A stretch of 64,000 bases of DNA from the NCBI RefSeq assembly GCF_016859285.1, contig NC_053418.1:20580829-20644828 (forward strand), in the 5' to 3' direction. Below are positions 13,086 to 24,239 of this stretch, in pieces. How positions within the stretch are numbered: the stretch's first letter is position 1; each line of letters opens with the position of its first letter. The notes beneath the pieces are model-generated. The model made no database searches and was not told where the DNA came from. It saw nothing but the letters and a program-made list of their open reading frames with translations. The position numbers were made by a program, and so were the translations under genes. The stretch is from Xiphias gladius (taxonomy: Eukaryota; Chordata; Actinopteri; Istiophoriformes; Xiphiidae).

Positions 13086-13457
13086 GCAGCACAGAGATTA
13101 GCAGAGATTGTACAATGGCAAGTTCCAGCACCGAAGTGTATGAAAGACATCGGCAAGTTTCCACTGTCCGTGAATGCAGCACAGAGCTGTGTGGCCAGAC
13201 ACCTGAGGAGATGTGTTGGGGAACTGGATGAGAACAGCTTATGGCTCTTCCTTTGCTTCTGTACCTGGGCTGATCCTCTGTTTGGAAGGGACATCACTGT
13301 CAACTTCACTGAAACTGGCAAATTTTGGTCTCATCCTCAAGCAAACAAATGTGGATGCTATCTCATTTAACCAATTAATTATCAGAACTATCCAGATCTC
13401 TGCAGTGATTTCAGTGTGATCCGAAACAGCTCAGTTTGGGTGATGGATATAGTATAA
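13086..13457 (+). pseudogene. HECT-domain C-terminal fragment (G2E3-like E3 ligase), with internal stop
   Basis: One frame reads an AEIVQWQVPAPKCMKDIGKF-type segment, then NAAQSCVARHLRRCVGELDE, then LWLFLCFCTWADPLFGRDI, then VNFTETGKFWSHPQANKCGC, a TAA at 13,368-13,370, and in the same frame NYQNYPDLCSDFSVIRNSSV followed by WVMDIV and TAA at 13,455. This follows the end of the HECT-like domain in fish G2/M-specific E3 ligase-like proteins (RHLRRYI..ELDE..LRLFLRFCTG, ..HTCG..L.LP.., the F..EF motif). An AG at 13,084-13,085 could be a splice acceptor. The stop inside the conserved block and the lack of the rest of the domain argue for a decayed copy. AATAAA occurs downstream at 14,265. Family assignment is from memory of the pattern. 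Confidence 0.6.
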
Positions 13458-14632
13458 ACCTCAAATTGCTCAGTGGGCGTGCATGTATTCTGGGATGTTG
13501 AAATTCACATGTCTTGTTTTCATTATACAAAAAGGCACAATAAAGCAAACAGTGTGTGTTTTTTCACCAAGATGTTGTTCAGATTGGTCATTGGTCATTA
13601 CATTATGTGGAGAAGCCAATCACAGTTTAGCTTTATTACAATACTGAATGCTGAAACAGTTTTGGTGGCCCAGTGCAATATTTAAGAGATGTAATGACGC
13701 CTTTCATGTTGGGTTCCTGCTGACGCCTGCCTTTGTTCATTGAACCGTCACGAGTAAAATCGATAACAACTTTGCAATAATTGCGTTTTGCAAAAAGTTC
13801 TACTTGATAAAGTTGAGGAATTTGAAAGTATGGAGGAAACACAGTTCACATTGAGCACCTGCCCATCCTCTGTTCTAAAGATTTTGGTTTTGATATTACA
13901 ATGGAATCTGAATCATTTGAAGTGTAGTGGCCTGCACTTTTATAGTTTTGTAGTTCTCGTTAACATCGAAACCAACTGTCAATGAGTGAAGCTTGGCTAA
14001 GCACTCCTGTCAAATCATTTTCAAGGCGTAAACCTGTCTTCTATGACAAAGAATCGTACTGTAAATGACTTTAGTGTGTACGAAGCACATACATGTGGAC
14101 CAACACAGTTTTGTTTTGCTATTGATATATTGTTAAAAATGCACCACATCTGTCAGAAGTGATAGTAAGGTTAGGAAGTCAATTTTTAGTGTCAAGTAAG
14201 GTTTTCAACAAAATTCTGTTACAAGTTTACAAGTTTGTCAATTATTTTTGTAAAAAACAATATCAATAAATAAAGAACTGCAGTGTGTGAAAGCAGAAAC
14301 TTTTTATTTCATTTGCTTATAAGTAAATGTTGAACCATATGAAAGCATTTTCAAATTGACCCTCTAGACTCTGTAGTTGATAGTCACACACAAATGATTG
14401 TGAGTGTCTCCTTCATGTAGTACAGCAATATTAAAAATAGTAATAGCTTTTTGTAATTCACAGATAATATCTATGCAAGCAATGGCTGTTTAAAGCTATT
14501 TTAATTTCCCGCATTTCTAAATAGGCCTAACCTGACTTACTTAATGGTATTTCAAATAAAACAGATCGCTGTGTAAGCGCAGACAGGAGTGAGAAAGGTG
14601 TAGCTCGTAGGCTAAAACTACAAAAAATGTAT
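13458..14632. other. Intergenic, AT-rich; only a polyadenylation-type motif seen
   Basis: No protein-like frame or transposon ends are recognisable. Overlapping AATAAA motifs lie at 14,265-14,274 on the plus strand, and TTTATT (AATAAA on the minus strand) lies near 14,302. The latter could serve the minus-strand ORF just upstream. Confidence 0.5.
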
Positions 14633-14959
14633 CTAATCATCACTTAGTTGGATGTTGATGGTTTTCCTCAACAGCTCTAAAAGGGCTTTACTGGGGAACT
14701 GTGCGCATTCCTCCACCAGTACCGCACAAAGATCAAATATATCTTCATCATCGCAAGGAACACAACTGAGAAACACACATTGTCCTTTGCACATATCCAG
14801 CTCCTCTTGATCAAGTGGCATGGCACAGTCCTCAGTGTCCCATAACTCTGGGATGGAGAACATCACATTTGGGTTGGACACAGGTCGGATTCGGTGACAT
14901 AGACATAAAATGTCTACTATAGTGAGCAAATGAAACAACATCATCACTGAATAAGCCAT
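14633..14959 (-). CDS. Hypothetical small cysteine-rich protein with a signal-peptide-like start
   Basis: An uninterrupted 108-codon frame runs on the minus strand from ATG at 14,959 to the stop at 14,633. Residues 1-21 (MAYSVMMLFHLLTIVDILCL then C) are strongly hydrophobic and look like a secretory signal peptide. The rest contains seven cysteines (residues 45, 57, 61, 66, 69, 78, 85), an acidic stretch (CDDEDIFDLC) and a possible C-terminal helix (SKALLELLRKTINIQL). I do not recognise the family. The composition is more protein-like than other frames nearby, and an AATAAA lies about 330 bases downstream on the same strand. It could be a single-exon gene, one exon of a larger gene, or a chance ORF. 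No function is assigned. Confidence 0.35.
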   Translation of the reverse strand: MAYSVMMLFHLLTIVDILCLCHRIRPVSNPNVMFSIPELWDTEDCAMPLDQEELDMCKGQCVFLSCVPCDDEDIFDLCAVLVEECAQFPSKALLELLRKTINIQLSDD

Positions 14960-16156
14960 AGTCGTGGGTCATTTAGTCGTTTTGAGTCATAGCTATGAGG
15001 TCCACACATTTAAATTGTATAGGCACCAGAGGGCACTTTGTCTCAGGGAAACAGTTTTTCCCCGTCGATTTGATGCATTTCTGCAAATGCGGTGATGCAG
15101 TGGTCACATCTTCAGATGCAGTCATATTCTTTTTATACAGGTCCCTTGACTTTTCCACACAGGTCTCATGTAGAAAACATGGTTTTAAAAGCATCTAACA
15201 CAAGCTAAGATTTCACTTGCTAGCCACAATAAGTCCTATCATATAGTCAAACTCATGTCCCAAATCTGTCACTGTGGTAAAAACTGGAGACTCCATAATA
15301 AGTATAAAGTCACATGTGAAGGACCACACCAAGGTAGTTAACTGGCATTTGCCAAAAGATGGGAGCACAGAGAGCAGCAAATATAGATATAGGCAATAAA
15401 GGTAAAGGCAGGTAAATGTAAGGCTGTGCATAATGTACGGTGGGAGAGCTGTGAGATGTGACATGTTATTCGAACGGACCTGAACATTCCACGGTCGCCA
15501 TGTTTTGTCTCCAGGTGCATCATTTGGACCCGAGCATCATTTAAACATCAACAACCCTCTAACGGTCAGAGAAACACGGTTTTTCTACTTCCAGTCGACT
15601 ATTTCTTTGAAAAGGAGACATCGACCTGCAACTTTTTTCCATCTCGACATCTACTAACGACCTACTGACATCGACGAGAGGAGTTTTTTTCATGGAAGTT
15701 GTGAGATTTTTTCACGTTTTAAACCCATGATGTTTATCCATGTATTTTGCTGTTGAGACTTTCTGAACCTCCGACATTCAATGTTGGCAATATTTTCAAT
15801 TACCAGTGTAAATGAATCAAAGGAGACGGACGGTTGACTCTTTTGACTGAAGTTTGAATAAGAAAGGCTGTTTTCTGGGTTTATTCTATACGGAGCGCCC
15901 CCTTGAAATCACGTTCAACTATTAAAGCATGCTGAGAAATATCAATAAAAATGATGTTTAAATATATACTTATATACATATGAGTGTTTAACACAAAACT
16001 TCACACTAAAACTGGTCAGTTTTATGTCACGGTGCCCCGACGAACATACACGGTTAACGGAAGTATAAAGCAACTGCACGATGAGAGTTTTCTAGAAAAA
16101 CTGTTTCCATTAATTGAATAAAGGTCAAAAATGGCGTATTAAAGTACTGGTTGCTG
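14960..16156. other. Intergenic, no gene recognised
   Basis: No convincing coding frame or paired repeat ends are seen. The segment 15,480-15,930 has an unusual balanced-composition stretch (GACATCGACGAGAGG, CACGGTTTTTCTACTTCC) that feels like part of an interspersed fish repeat, but I cannot define its borders. Confidence 0.4.
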
Positions 16157-16336
16157 AAATGAATAGTTTATTAACCGATTAGTCAACTGATAAAGTATTA
16201 AATGGCAACAATTTTGATAACTGACTAATTGTAAACATATTTTTTTTATGCACTAATGCCACAAAAAAAAAAAAATCATTCGTACCAGCTTCTCAAATGT
16301 GAATATTTGCTAGTTTCGCCTAGTTTCCTATCATTG

Positions 16337-16403
<67 letters not shown>

Positions 16404-16908
16404 AAACAAACCCATTTTCTGACATTATATACACTTAGCAATCACTTGAAGATGAAAGAAAACAATTGTCATAATATATAAAAATAATTGACAGAAAAAA
16501 ATGAAGCAATTTGATAAAACACAAATTTACAGAAAGTAATTAACAAGACATATAAACTAAAACAGATCAGGTCAGAAACTATATTTTGACACAGTGTCTC
16601 TCTATAAGATGGAGGATGGAAGACCTGTTCTTCAAGTGGTGCAAATTTCAAACAAGTTGATCAAATTATGTAGACCCAAATAATATGGAGTACACCTAGG
16701 GCTTTTGGGGTCCCTGGCATGTTTGACTGTAATAAAGCACTCAGACTCTTAGCAGGACAAAGTGAGATTAAGAAAATAACAGGACGTGCATGAATGACTC
16801 AAGTTATGTAATGTTTTCATAAATTCAGCTTCAAGCTCTTCTTCTAGCTCTTCCTCTTGCTCCTCTTCTACCTCCTCCTCTCGCTCCTCTTCTAACTCCT
16901 CCTCTAGA
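16157..16908. repeat. Duplicated flank, copy B
   Basis: This is near-identical to 1-720. Differences are a shorter A-run near 16,265, a longer TA microsatellite (about 16,338-16,396) and small indels near 16,440 and 16,540. The inverted pyrimidine module at about 16,828-16,908 again abuts the first purine body of the following array block. Confidence 0.9.
16338..16396. repeat. (TA)n microsatellite
   Basis: An almost pure TA run of nearly 60 bases. The paralogous position in copy A (about 187-213) is roughly half as long, so this locus has changed length since the duplication. Confidence 0.95.
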
Positions 16909-19900
16909 GGACACAAGAGTAGAGGAGGTGGGAGGGCAATATGAGATGTGAACCCTCTCATGTAAAAGGTAAATATTTCATGTTATTTTCAGATGTATTA
17001 GATGCATTGATGGATTGTACCAGTTTTTACCTGATTTCTGAAGTTTTTAACCTGCTGTTTAACCTGCTTGTCGAGCATTTTTCTTTAAGGGAGGAGAGAG
17101 GAGAGGTGAGGAGGAGAGAGGAGAGGAGGCAGGAAATATTTCCTGTTATTATCAGGTTTCATGCAATTATCAATTGTACCTGTTTTTACCTGATTTCTAA
17201 AGTTTTTAACCTGCTTTTTAACCTGCTTGTCTTGTTTTTTTCTTTTAGGGAGGAGAGAGGAGAGGACACAAGGGTAGAGGAGAGGAGAGGAGGAGAGATG
17301 AGAGGAGGCGGGAGGGCAATATGAGATGTAAACTTTGTCTTTAGGTAAATATTTCCTATTATTATCAGATTTCATGCAGTGATCAAATGTACCCGTTTTT
17401 ACCTGATTTCTAAAGTTTTTAACCTGCTATTTAACCTGCTTGTCTTCCTTTTCTTTTTAGGAGAGGAGAGGTGAGGAGGAGAGAGGAGAGGAGGTGGGAG
17501 GGCAATATGAGATGTAAACCTTGTCTTCTAAAAGGTAAATATTTCCTGTTATTATCAGATTTCATGCAATGATCAATTGTACCTGTTTTTACCTGATTTC
17601 TAAAGCTTTTAACCTGCTATTTAACCTGCTTGTCTTCTTTTTTTCTTTCAGGGAGGAAAGAGGAAAGGACACAAGGGGAGAGGAGAGGAGAGGAGGAGAG
17701 AGGAGAGGAGGCAGGAGGGCAATATGAGATGTGAACCTTGTCTTTAGGTAAATATTTCCTATTATTATCAGATTTCATGCAATGATCAATTGTACCTGTT
17801 TTTACCTGATTTCTAAAGCTTTAACCTGCTATTTAACCTGTTTGTCGACAATTTTTCTTTCAGGGAGGAGAGAGGAGAGGAGAGGAGGAGAGGAGGAGAG
17901 AGGAGGCAGGACGGCTAATATGAGATGTGAACCTTGTCTTTTAAAAGGTAAATATTTCCTGTTATTATCAGATTTCATGCAATGATCAATTGTACCTGTT
18001 TTTACCTGATTTCTAAAGCTTTTAACCTGCTATTTAACCTGCTTGTCAACCATTTTTCTTTCAGGGAGGAGAGAGGAGAGGTGAGGAGGAGAGAGGAGAG
18101 GAGGCGGGAGGGCAATATGAGATGTAAACCTTGTCTTTAGGTAAATATTTCCTATTATTATCAGATTTCATGCAATGATCAATTGTACCTGTTTTACCTG
18201 ATTTCTAAAGCTTTTAACCTGCTTGTCTTTTTTTTTCTTTTAGGGAGGAGAGAGGAGAGGAAAAAAGGGTAGAGGAGAGGAGAGGAGGAGAGAGGAGAGG
18301 AGGTGGGACGGCAATATGAGATGTGAACCTTGTCTTTAGGTAAATATTTCCTATTATTATCAGATTTCATGCAATGATCAATTGTACCTGTTTTTACCTG
18401 ATTTCTAAAGCTTTTAACCTGCTATTTAACCTGCTTGTCTTCCTTTTTTCTTTTAGGGAGGAGAGAGGAGAGGACACAAGGGTAGAGGAGAGGAGAGGAG
18501 GAGAGAGGAGAGGAGGCGGGAGGGCAATATGAGATGTGAACCTTGTCTTTAGGTAAATATTTCCTATTATTATCAGATTTCATGCAATGATCAATTGTAC
18601 CTGTTTTTACCTGATTTCTAAAGCTTTTAACCTGCTTTTTTTTTTTTTTCTTTTAGGGAGGAGAGAGGAGAGGAAAAAAGGGTAGAGGAGAGGAGAGGAG
18701 GAGAGGAGGAGGGCAATATGAGATGTAAACCTTGTCTTTAGGTAAATATTTCCTATTATTATCAGATTTCATGCAATGATCAATTGTACCTGTTTTTACC
18801 TGATTTCTAAAGCTTTTAACCTGCTATTTAACCTTCTTGTCGACCATTTTTCTTTCAGGGAGGAGAGAGGAGAGGACACAAGGGTAGAGGAGAGGAGAGG
18901 AGGAGAGAGGAGAGGAGGCAGGACGGCTAATATGAGATGTGAACCTTGTCTTTCAAAAGGTAAATATTTCCTGTTATTATCAGATTTCATGCAATGATCA
19001 ATTGTACCTGTTTTACCTGATTTCTAAAGTTTTTAACCTGCTTTTTAACCTGCTTGTCTTCCTTTTTTCTTTCAGAGGAGAGAGAGGGAGAGGAGAGAGA
19101 GAGAGAGAGGAGGCGGGAGGGCAATATGAGATGTAAACCTTGTCTTTAGGTAAATATTTCCTATTATTATCAGATTTCATGCAATGATCAATTGTACCTG
19201 TTTTTACCTGATTTCTAAAGCTTTTAACCTGCTTGTCTTTTTTTTTCTTTTAGGGAGGAGAGAGGAGAGGAAAAAAGGGTAGAGGAGAGGAGAGGAGGAG
19301 AGAGGAGAGGAGGTGGGAGGGCAATATGAGATGTGAACCTTGTCTTTAGGTAAATATTTCCTATTATTATCAGATTTCATGCAATGATCAATTGTACCTG
19401 TTTTTACCTGATTTCTAAAGCTTTTAACCTGCTATTTAACCTGCTTGTCTTCTTTTTTTCTTTTAGGGAGGTGAGAGGAGAGGACACAAGGGTAGAGGAG
19501 AGGAGAGGAGGAGAGAGGAGAGGAGGCGGGAGGGCAATATGAGATGTGAACCTTGTCTTTAGGTAAATATTTCCTATTATTATCAGATTTCATGCAATGA
19601 TCAAATGTACCCGTTTTTACCTGGTTTTAAAAATATTTCCTGTTATTATCAGATTTCATGCAGTGATGGATTGTACCTGTTTTACCTGATTTCTAAAGCT
19701 TTTAACCTGCTATTTAACCTTCTTGTCGACCATTTTTCTTTTAGGGAGAGAGGAGAGGACACAAGGGAGAGAGGAGAGGAGAGAGAGAGAGAGGAGGTGG
19801 GAGGGCAATATGAGATGTAAACCTTGTCTTTAGGTAAATATTTCCTATTATTATCAGATTTCATGCAATGATCAATTGTACCTGTTTTTACCTGATTTCT

Positions 19901-22900
19901 AAAGCTTTTAACCTGCTATTAACCTGCTTGTCTTCTTTTTTTCTTTAAGGGAAGAGAGAGGAGAGGACACAAGGGTAGAGGAGAGAGGAGAGGAGGAGAG
20001 GAGAGGAGGAGGCGGAGGGCAATATGAGATGTGAACCTTGTCTTTAGGTAAATATTTCCTATTATTATCAGATTTCATGCAATGATCAAATGTACCCGTT
20101 TTTACCTGATTTCTAAAAGTTTTAACCTGCTATTTAACCTTCTTGTCTCTTTTTTCTTTTTAGGAGGAGAGAGGAGAGGACAAGGGTAGAGGAGAGGAGA
20201 GGAGGAGAGAGGAGAGGAGGCGGGAGGGCAATATGAGATGTGAACCTTGTCTTTAGGTAAATATTTCCTATTATTATCAGATTTCATGCAATGATCAAAT
20301 GTACCTGTTTTTACCTGATTTCTAAAGTTTTTAACCTGCTATTTAACCTTCTTGTCTTCCTTTTTTCTTTTAGGGAGGAGAGAGGAGAGGACACAAGGGT
20401 AGAGGAGAGGAGAGGAGGAGAGAGGAGAGGAGGCAGGAGGGCAATATGAGATGTGAACCTTGTCTTCTAAAAGGTAAATATTTCCTATTATTATCAGATT
20501 TCATGCAGTGATCAAATGTACCTGTTTTTACCTGATTTCTAAAGCTTTTAACCTGCTATTTAACCTGCTTGTCTTCTTTTTTTCTTTTAGGGAGGAGAGA
20601 GGAGAGGACACAAGGGTAGAGGAGAGGAGAGGAGGAGAGAGGAGAGGAGGCGGGAGGGCAATATGAGATGTGAACCTTGTCTTTAGGTAAATATTTCCTA
20701 TTATTATCAGATTTCATGCAATGATCAAATGTACCCGTTTTTACCTGATTTCTAAAGTTTTTAACCTGCTATTTAACCTGCTTGTCTTCCTTTTTTCTTT
20801 TAGGAGGAGAGAGGAGAGGACAGAGGAGGAGAGAGGAGAGGAGGCGGGAGGGCAATATGAGATGTGAACCTTGTCTTTAGGTAAATATTTCCTATTATTA
20901 TCAGATTTCATGCAATGATCAAATGTACCCGTTTTTACCTGGTTTCTAAAGTTTTTAACCCGCTATTTAACCTTCTTGTCTTCCTTTTTTCTTTTAGGGA
21001 GGAGAGAGGAGAGGTGGAGAGGAGAGGAGGAGAGAGGAGAGGAGGCGGGAGGGCAATATGAGATGTGAACCTTGTCTTTAGGTAAATATTTCCTATTATT
21101 ATCAGATTTCATGCAATGATCAATTGTACCTGTTTTTACCTGATTTCTAAAGCTTTTAACCTGCTATTTAACCTGCTTGTCGACCATTTTTCTTTTTTAG
21201 AGAGGAGAGGACACAAGGGTAGAGGAGAGGAGAGGAGGAGAGAGGAGAGGAGGCAGGAGGGCAATATGAGATGTGAACCTTGTCTTATAAAAGGTAAATA
21301 TTTCCTGTTATTATCAGATTTCATGCAATGATCAATTGTACCTGTTTTACCTGATTTCTAAATTTTTTAACCTGGTACTTAACCTGCTTGTCTTCTTTTT
21401 TTCTTTAGGGAGGAGAGAGGAGAGGAGAGGAGGAGAGAGGAGAGGAGGCAGGAGGGCAATATGAGATGTAAACCTTGTCTTTAGGTAAATATTTCCTGTT
21501 ATTATCAGATTTCATGCAATGATCAATTGTACCTGTTTTTACCTGATTTCTAAAGTTTTTAACCTGGTATTTAACCTGCTTTTCTTCCTTTTTTCTTTTA
21601 GGGAGGAGAGAGGAGAGGTGAGGAGGAGAGAGGAGAGGAGGCGGGAGGGCAATATGAGATGTGAACCTTGTCTTTTAAAAGGTAAATATTTCCTGTTATT
21701 ATCAGATTTCATGCAGTGATGGATTGTACCTGTTTTTACCTGAGTTTTCTAAAGCTTTTAACCTGCTATTTAACCTGCTTGTCTTCTTTTTTTCTTTTAG
21801 GGAGGTGATAGGAGAGGAGGATACACTAGAGTAGAGGACACAAGGGTAGAGGAGAGGTGAGGAGGAGAGAGGAGAGGAGGCAGGAGGGCAATATGAGATG
21901 TGAACCTTGTCTTTTAAAAGGTAAATATTTCCTGTTATTATCAGATTTCATGCAATGATCAATTGTACCTGTTTTTACCTGATTTCTAAAGCTTTTAACC
22001 TGCTATTTAACCTGCTTGTCGACCATTTTTCTTTAAGGGAGGAGAGAGGAGAGGACACAAGGGTAGAGGAGAGGAGAGGAGGAGAGAGGAGAGGAGGCAG
22101 GAGGGCAATATGAGATGTGAACCTTGTCTTTTAAAAGGTAAATATTTTCTGTTATTATCAGATTTCATGCAGTGATGGATTGTACCTGTTTTTACCTGAT
22201 TTCTAAAGTTTTTAACCTGCTATTTAACCTGCTTGTCGACCATTTTTCTTTTAGGGAGGAGAGAGGAGAGGTGAGGAGGAGAGAGGAGAGGAGGCGGGAG
22301 GGCAATATGAGATGTAAACCTTGTCTTTAGGTAAATATTTCCTGTTATTATCAGATTTCATGCAGTGATGGATTGTACCTGTTTTTACCTGAGTTTTCTA
22401 AAGCTTTTAACCTGCTTGTCTTTTTTTTTCCTTTAGGGAGGTGATAGGAGAGGAGGAGACACTAGAGTAGAGGACACAAGGTTAGAGGAGAGGTGAGGAG
22501 GAGAGAGGAGAGGAGGTGGGAGGGCAATATGAGATGTAAACTTTGTCTTTAGGTAAATATTTCCTATTATTATCAGATTTCATGCAATGATCAATTGTAA
22601 GTGTTTTTACCTGATTTCTAAAGCTTTTAACCTGCTATTTAACCTGCTTTTCTTCCTTTTTTCTTTTAGGGAGGAGAGAGGAGAGGTGAGGGGAGAGAGG
22701 AGAGGAGGCGGGAGGGCAATATGAGATGTAAACCTTGTCTTTAGGTAAATATTTCCTATTATTATCAGATTTCATGCAATGATCAATTGTACCTGTTTTT
22801 ACCTGATTTCTAAAGCTTTTAACCTGGTATTTAACCTGCTTGTCTTCTTTTTTTCTTTTAGGGAGGTGATAGGAGAGGAGGAGACACTAGAGTAGAGGAC

Positions 22901-24025
22901 ACAAGGTTAGAGGAGAGGTGAGGAGGAGAGAGGAGAGGAGGCAGGAGGGCAATATGAGATGTGAACCTTGTCTTTTAAAAGGTAAATATTTCCTGTTATT
23001 ATCAGATTTCATGCAGTGATGGATTGTACCTGTTTTTACCTGATTTCTAAAGCTTTTAACCTGCTATTTAACCTGCTTGTCGAGCATTTTTCTTTAAGGG
23101 CGGAGAGAGGAGAGGTGAGGGGGAGAGAGGAGAGGAGGCGGGAGGGCAATATGAGATGTAAACCTTGTCTTTAGGTAAATATTTCCTATTATTATCAGAT
23201 TTCATGCAATGATCATTTGTACCTGTTTTTACCTGATTTCTACAGTTTTTAACCTGCTTTTTAACCTGCTTGTCTTCTTTTTTTTTTTAGGGAGGTGAGA
23301 GGAGAGGACAAAAGGGTAGAGAGAGAGGAGAGGAGGAGAGAGGAGAGGAGGTGGGAGGGCAATATGAGATGTGAACCTTGTCTTTAGGTAAATATTTCCT
23401 ATTTTTATCAGATTTCATGCAATGGTCAATTGTACCTGTTTTTATCTGATTTCTAAAGTTTTAAACTACAACCTCCTTGTCCTCCATTTTTCTTTTAGGG
23501 AGGAGAGAGGAGAGGAGAGGAGAGGACACTAAAGTAGAGGAGAGGTGAGGAGGAGAGAGGAGAGGAGGAAGCGGGAGGGCAATATGAGATGTGAACCTTG
23601 TCTTTTAAAAGGTAAATATTTCCTATTATTATCAGATTTCATGCAGTGATGGATTGTACCTGGGTTTACCTGATTTCTAAAGTTTTTAACTACAACCTGC
23701 TTGTCCTCCTTTTTTCTTTTAGGGACGAGAGAGAAGAGGAGAGGACACAAGAGTACAGAACACTAGCGTAGATGAGAGGTGAGGGGGAGAGAGGAGAGGA
23801 GGCGGGAGGGCAATATGAGATGTGAACCCTCTCATGTAAAAGGTAAATATTTCATGCTATATTAAGATTTATTAGATCCAGTGATAAATTATACCTGTTT
23901 TTACCTGATTTCTAAAATTTTTAACCTGCTATTTAACCTGCTTGTCTTCCATTTTTCTTTTAGGGAGGAGAGAGGAGAGAACACTAGAATAGAGGACACA
24001 AGAGTAGAGGAGAGGTGAGGAGACC
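16909..24025 (+). repeat. Tandem array block B, about 33 units of roughly 205 bp
   Basis: The same unit as block A, with the GCAATATGAGATGT marker at about 16,937, 17,317, 17,505, 17,722 and so on to 23,812. Units here more often have CTTGTCGACCATTTTTCTTT and GCTATTTAACC spacer variants and several carry AAAAAAGGGTAGAGG instead of CACAAGGGTAGAGG. Some units at 21,800-22,920 carry a longer purine body with ACACTAGAGTAGAGGACAC. The array ends abruptly at about 24,025 within a purine tract (GAGAGGTGAGGAGACC). AG acceptor-like and GTAAAT donor-like sites persist through the block despite variation elsewhere. Confidence 0.95.
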
Positions 24026-24239
24026 TTTTTTGAACTTAAACCAACCCTTTATAGGTCCAATTTTTTAAATTCACAATAAACAAAGGAAGTAAGTTAAACA
24101 AGTACATACCACCCGTGCACAAATTTACCAAAGTATCCCTCCAAAAAATCCCAACAAGAACAATAAATAAGAAAATAAACAACACGTTTTGTTATTGTCT
24201 TTTTTTGAGAAACTCAGAATAAATTATTCTTGAGCTATA

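Noticed and set aside
16256-16438. Frame rich in Ile-Tyr repeats
   Set aside because: It is the TA microsatellite translated.
721-24025. CRISPR-like array
   Set aside because: The regular spacing is that of a roughly 205-bp tandem satellite in a vertebrate genome. There are no unique spacers of constant length and no cas genes.
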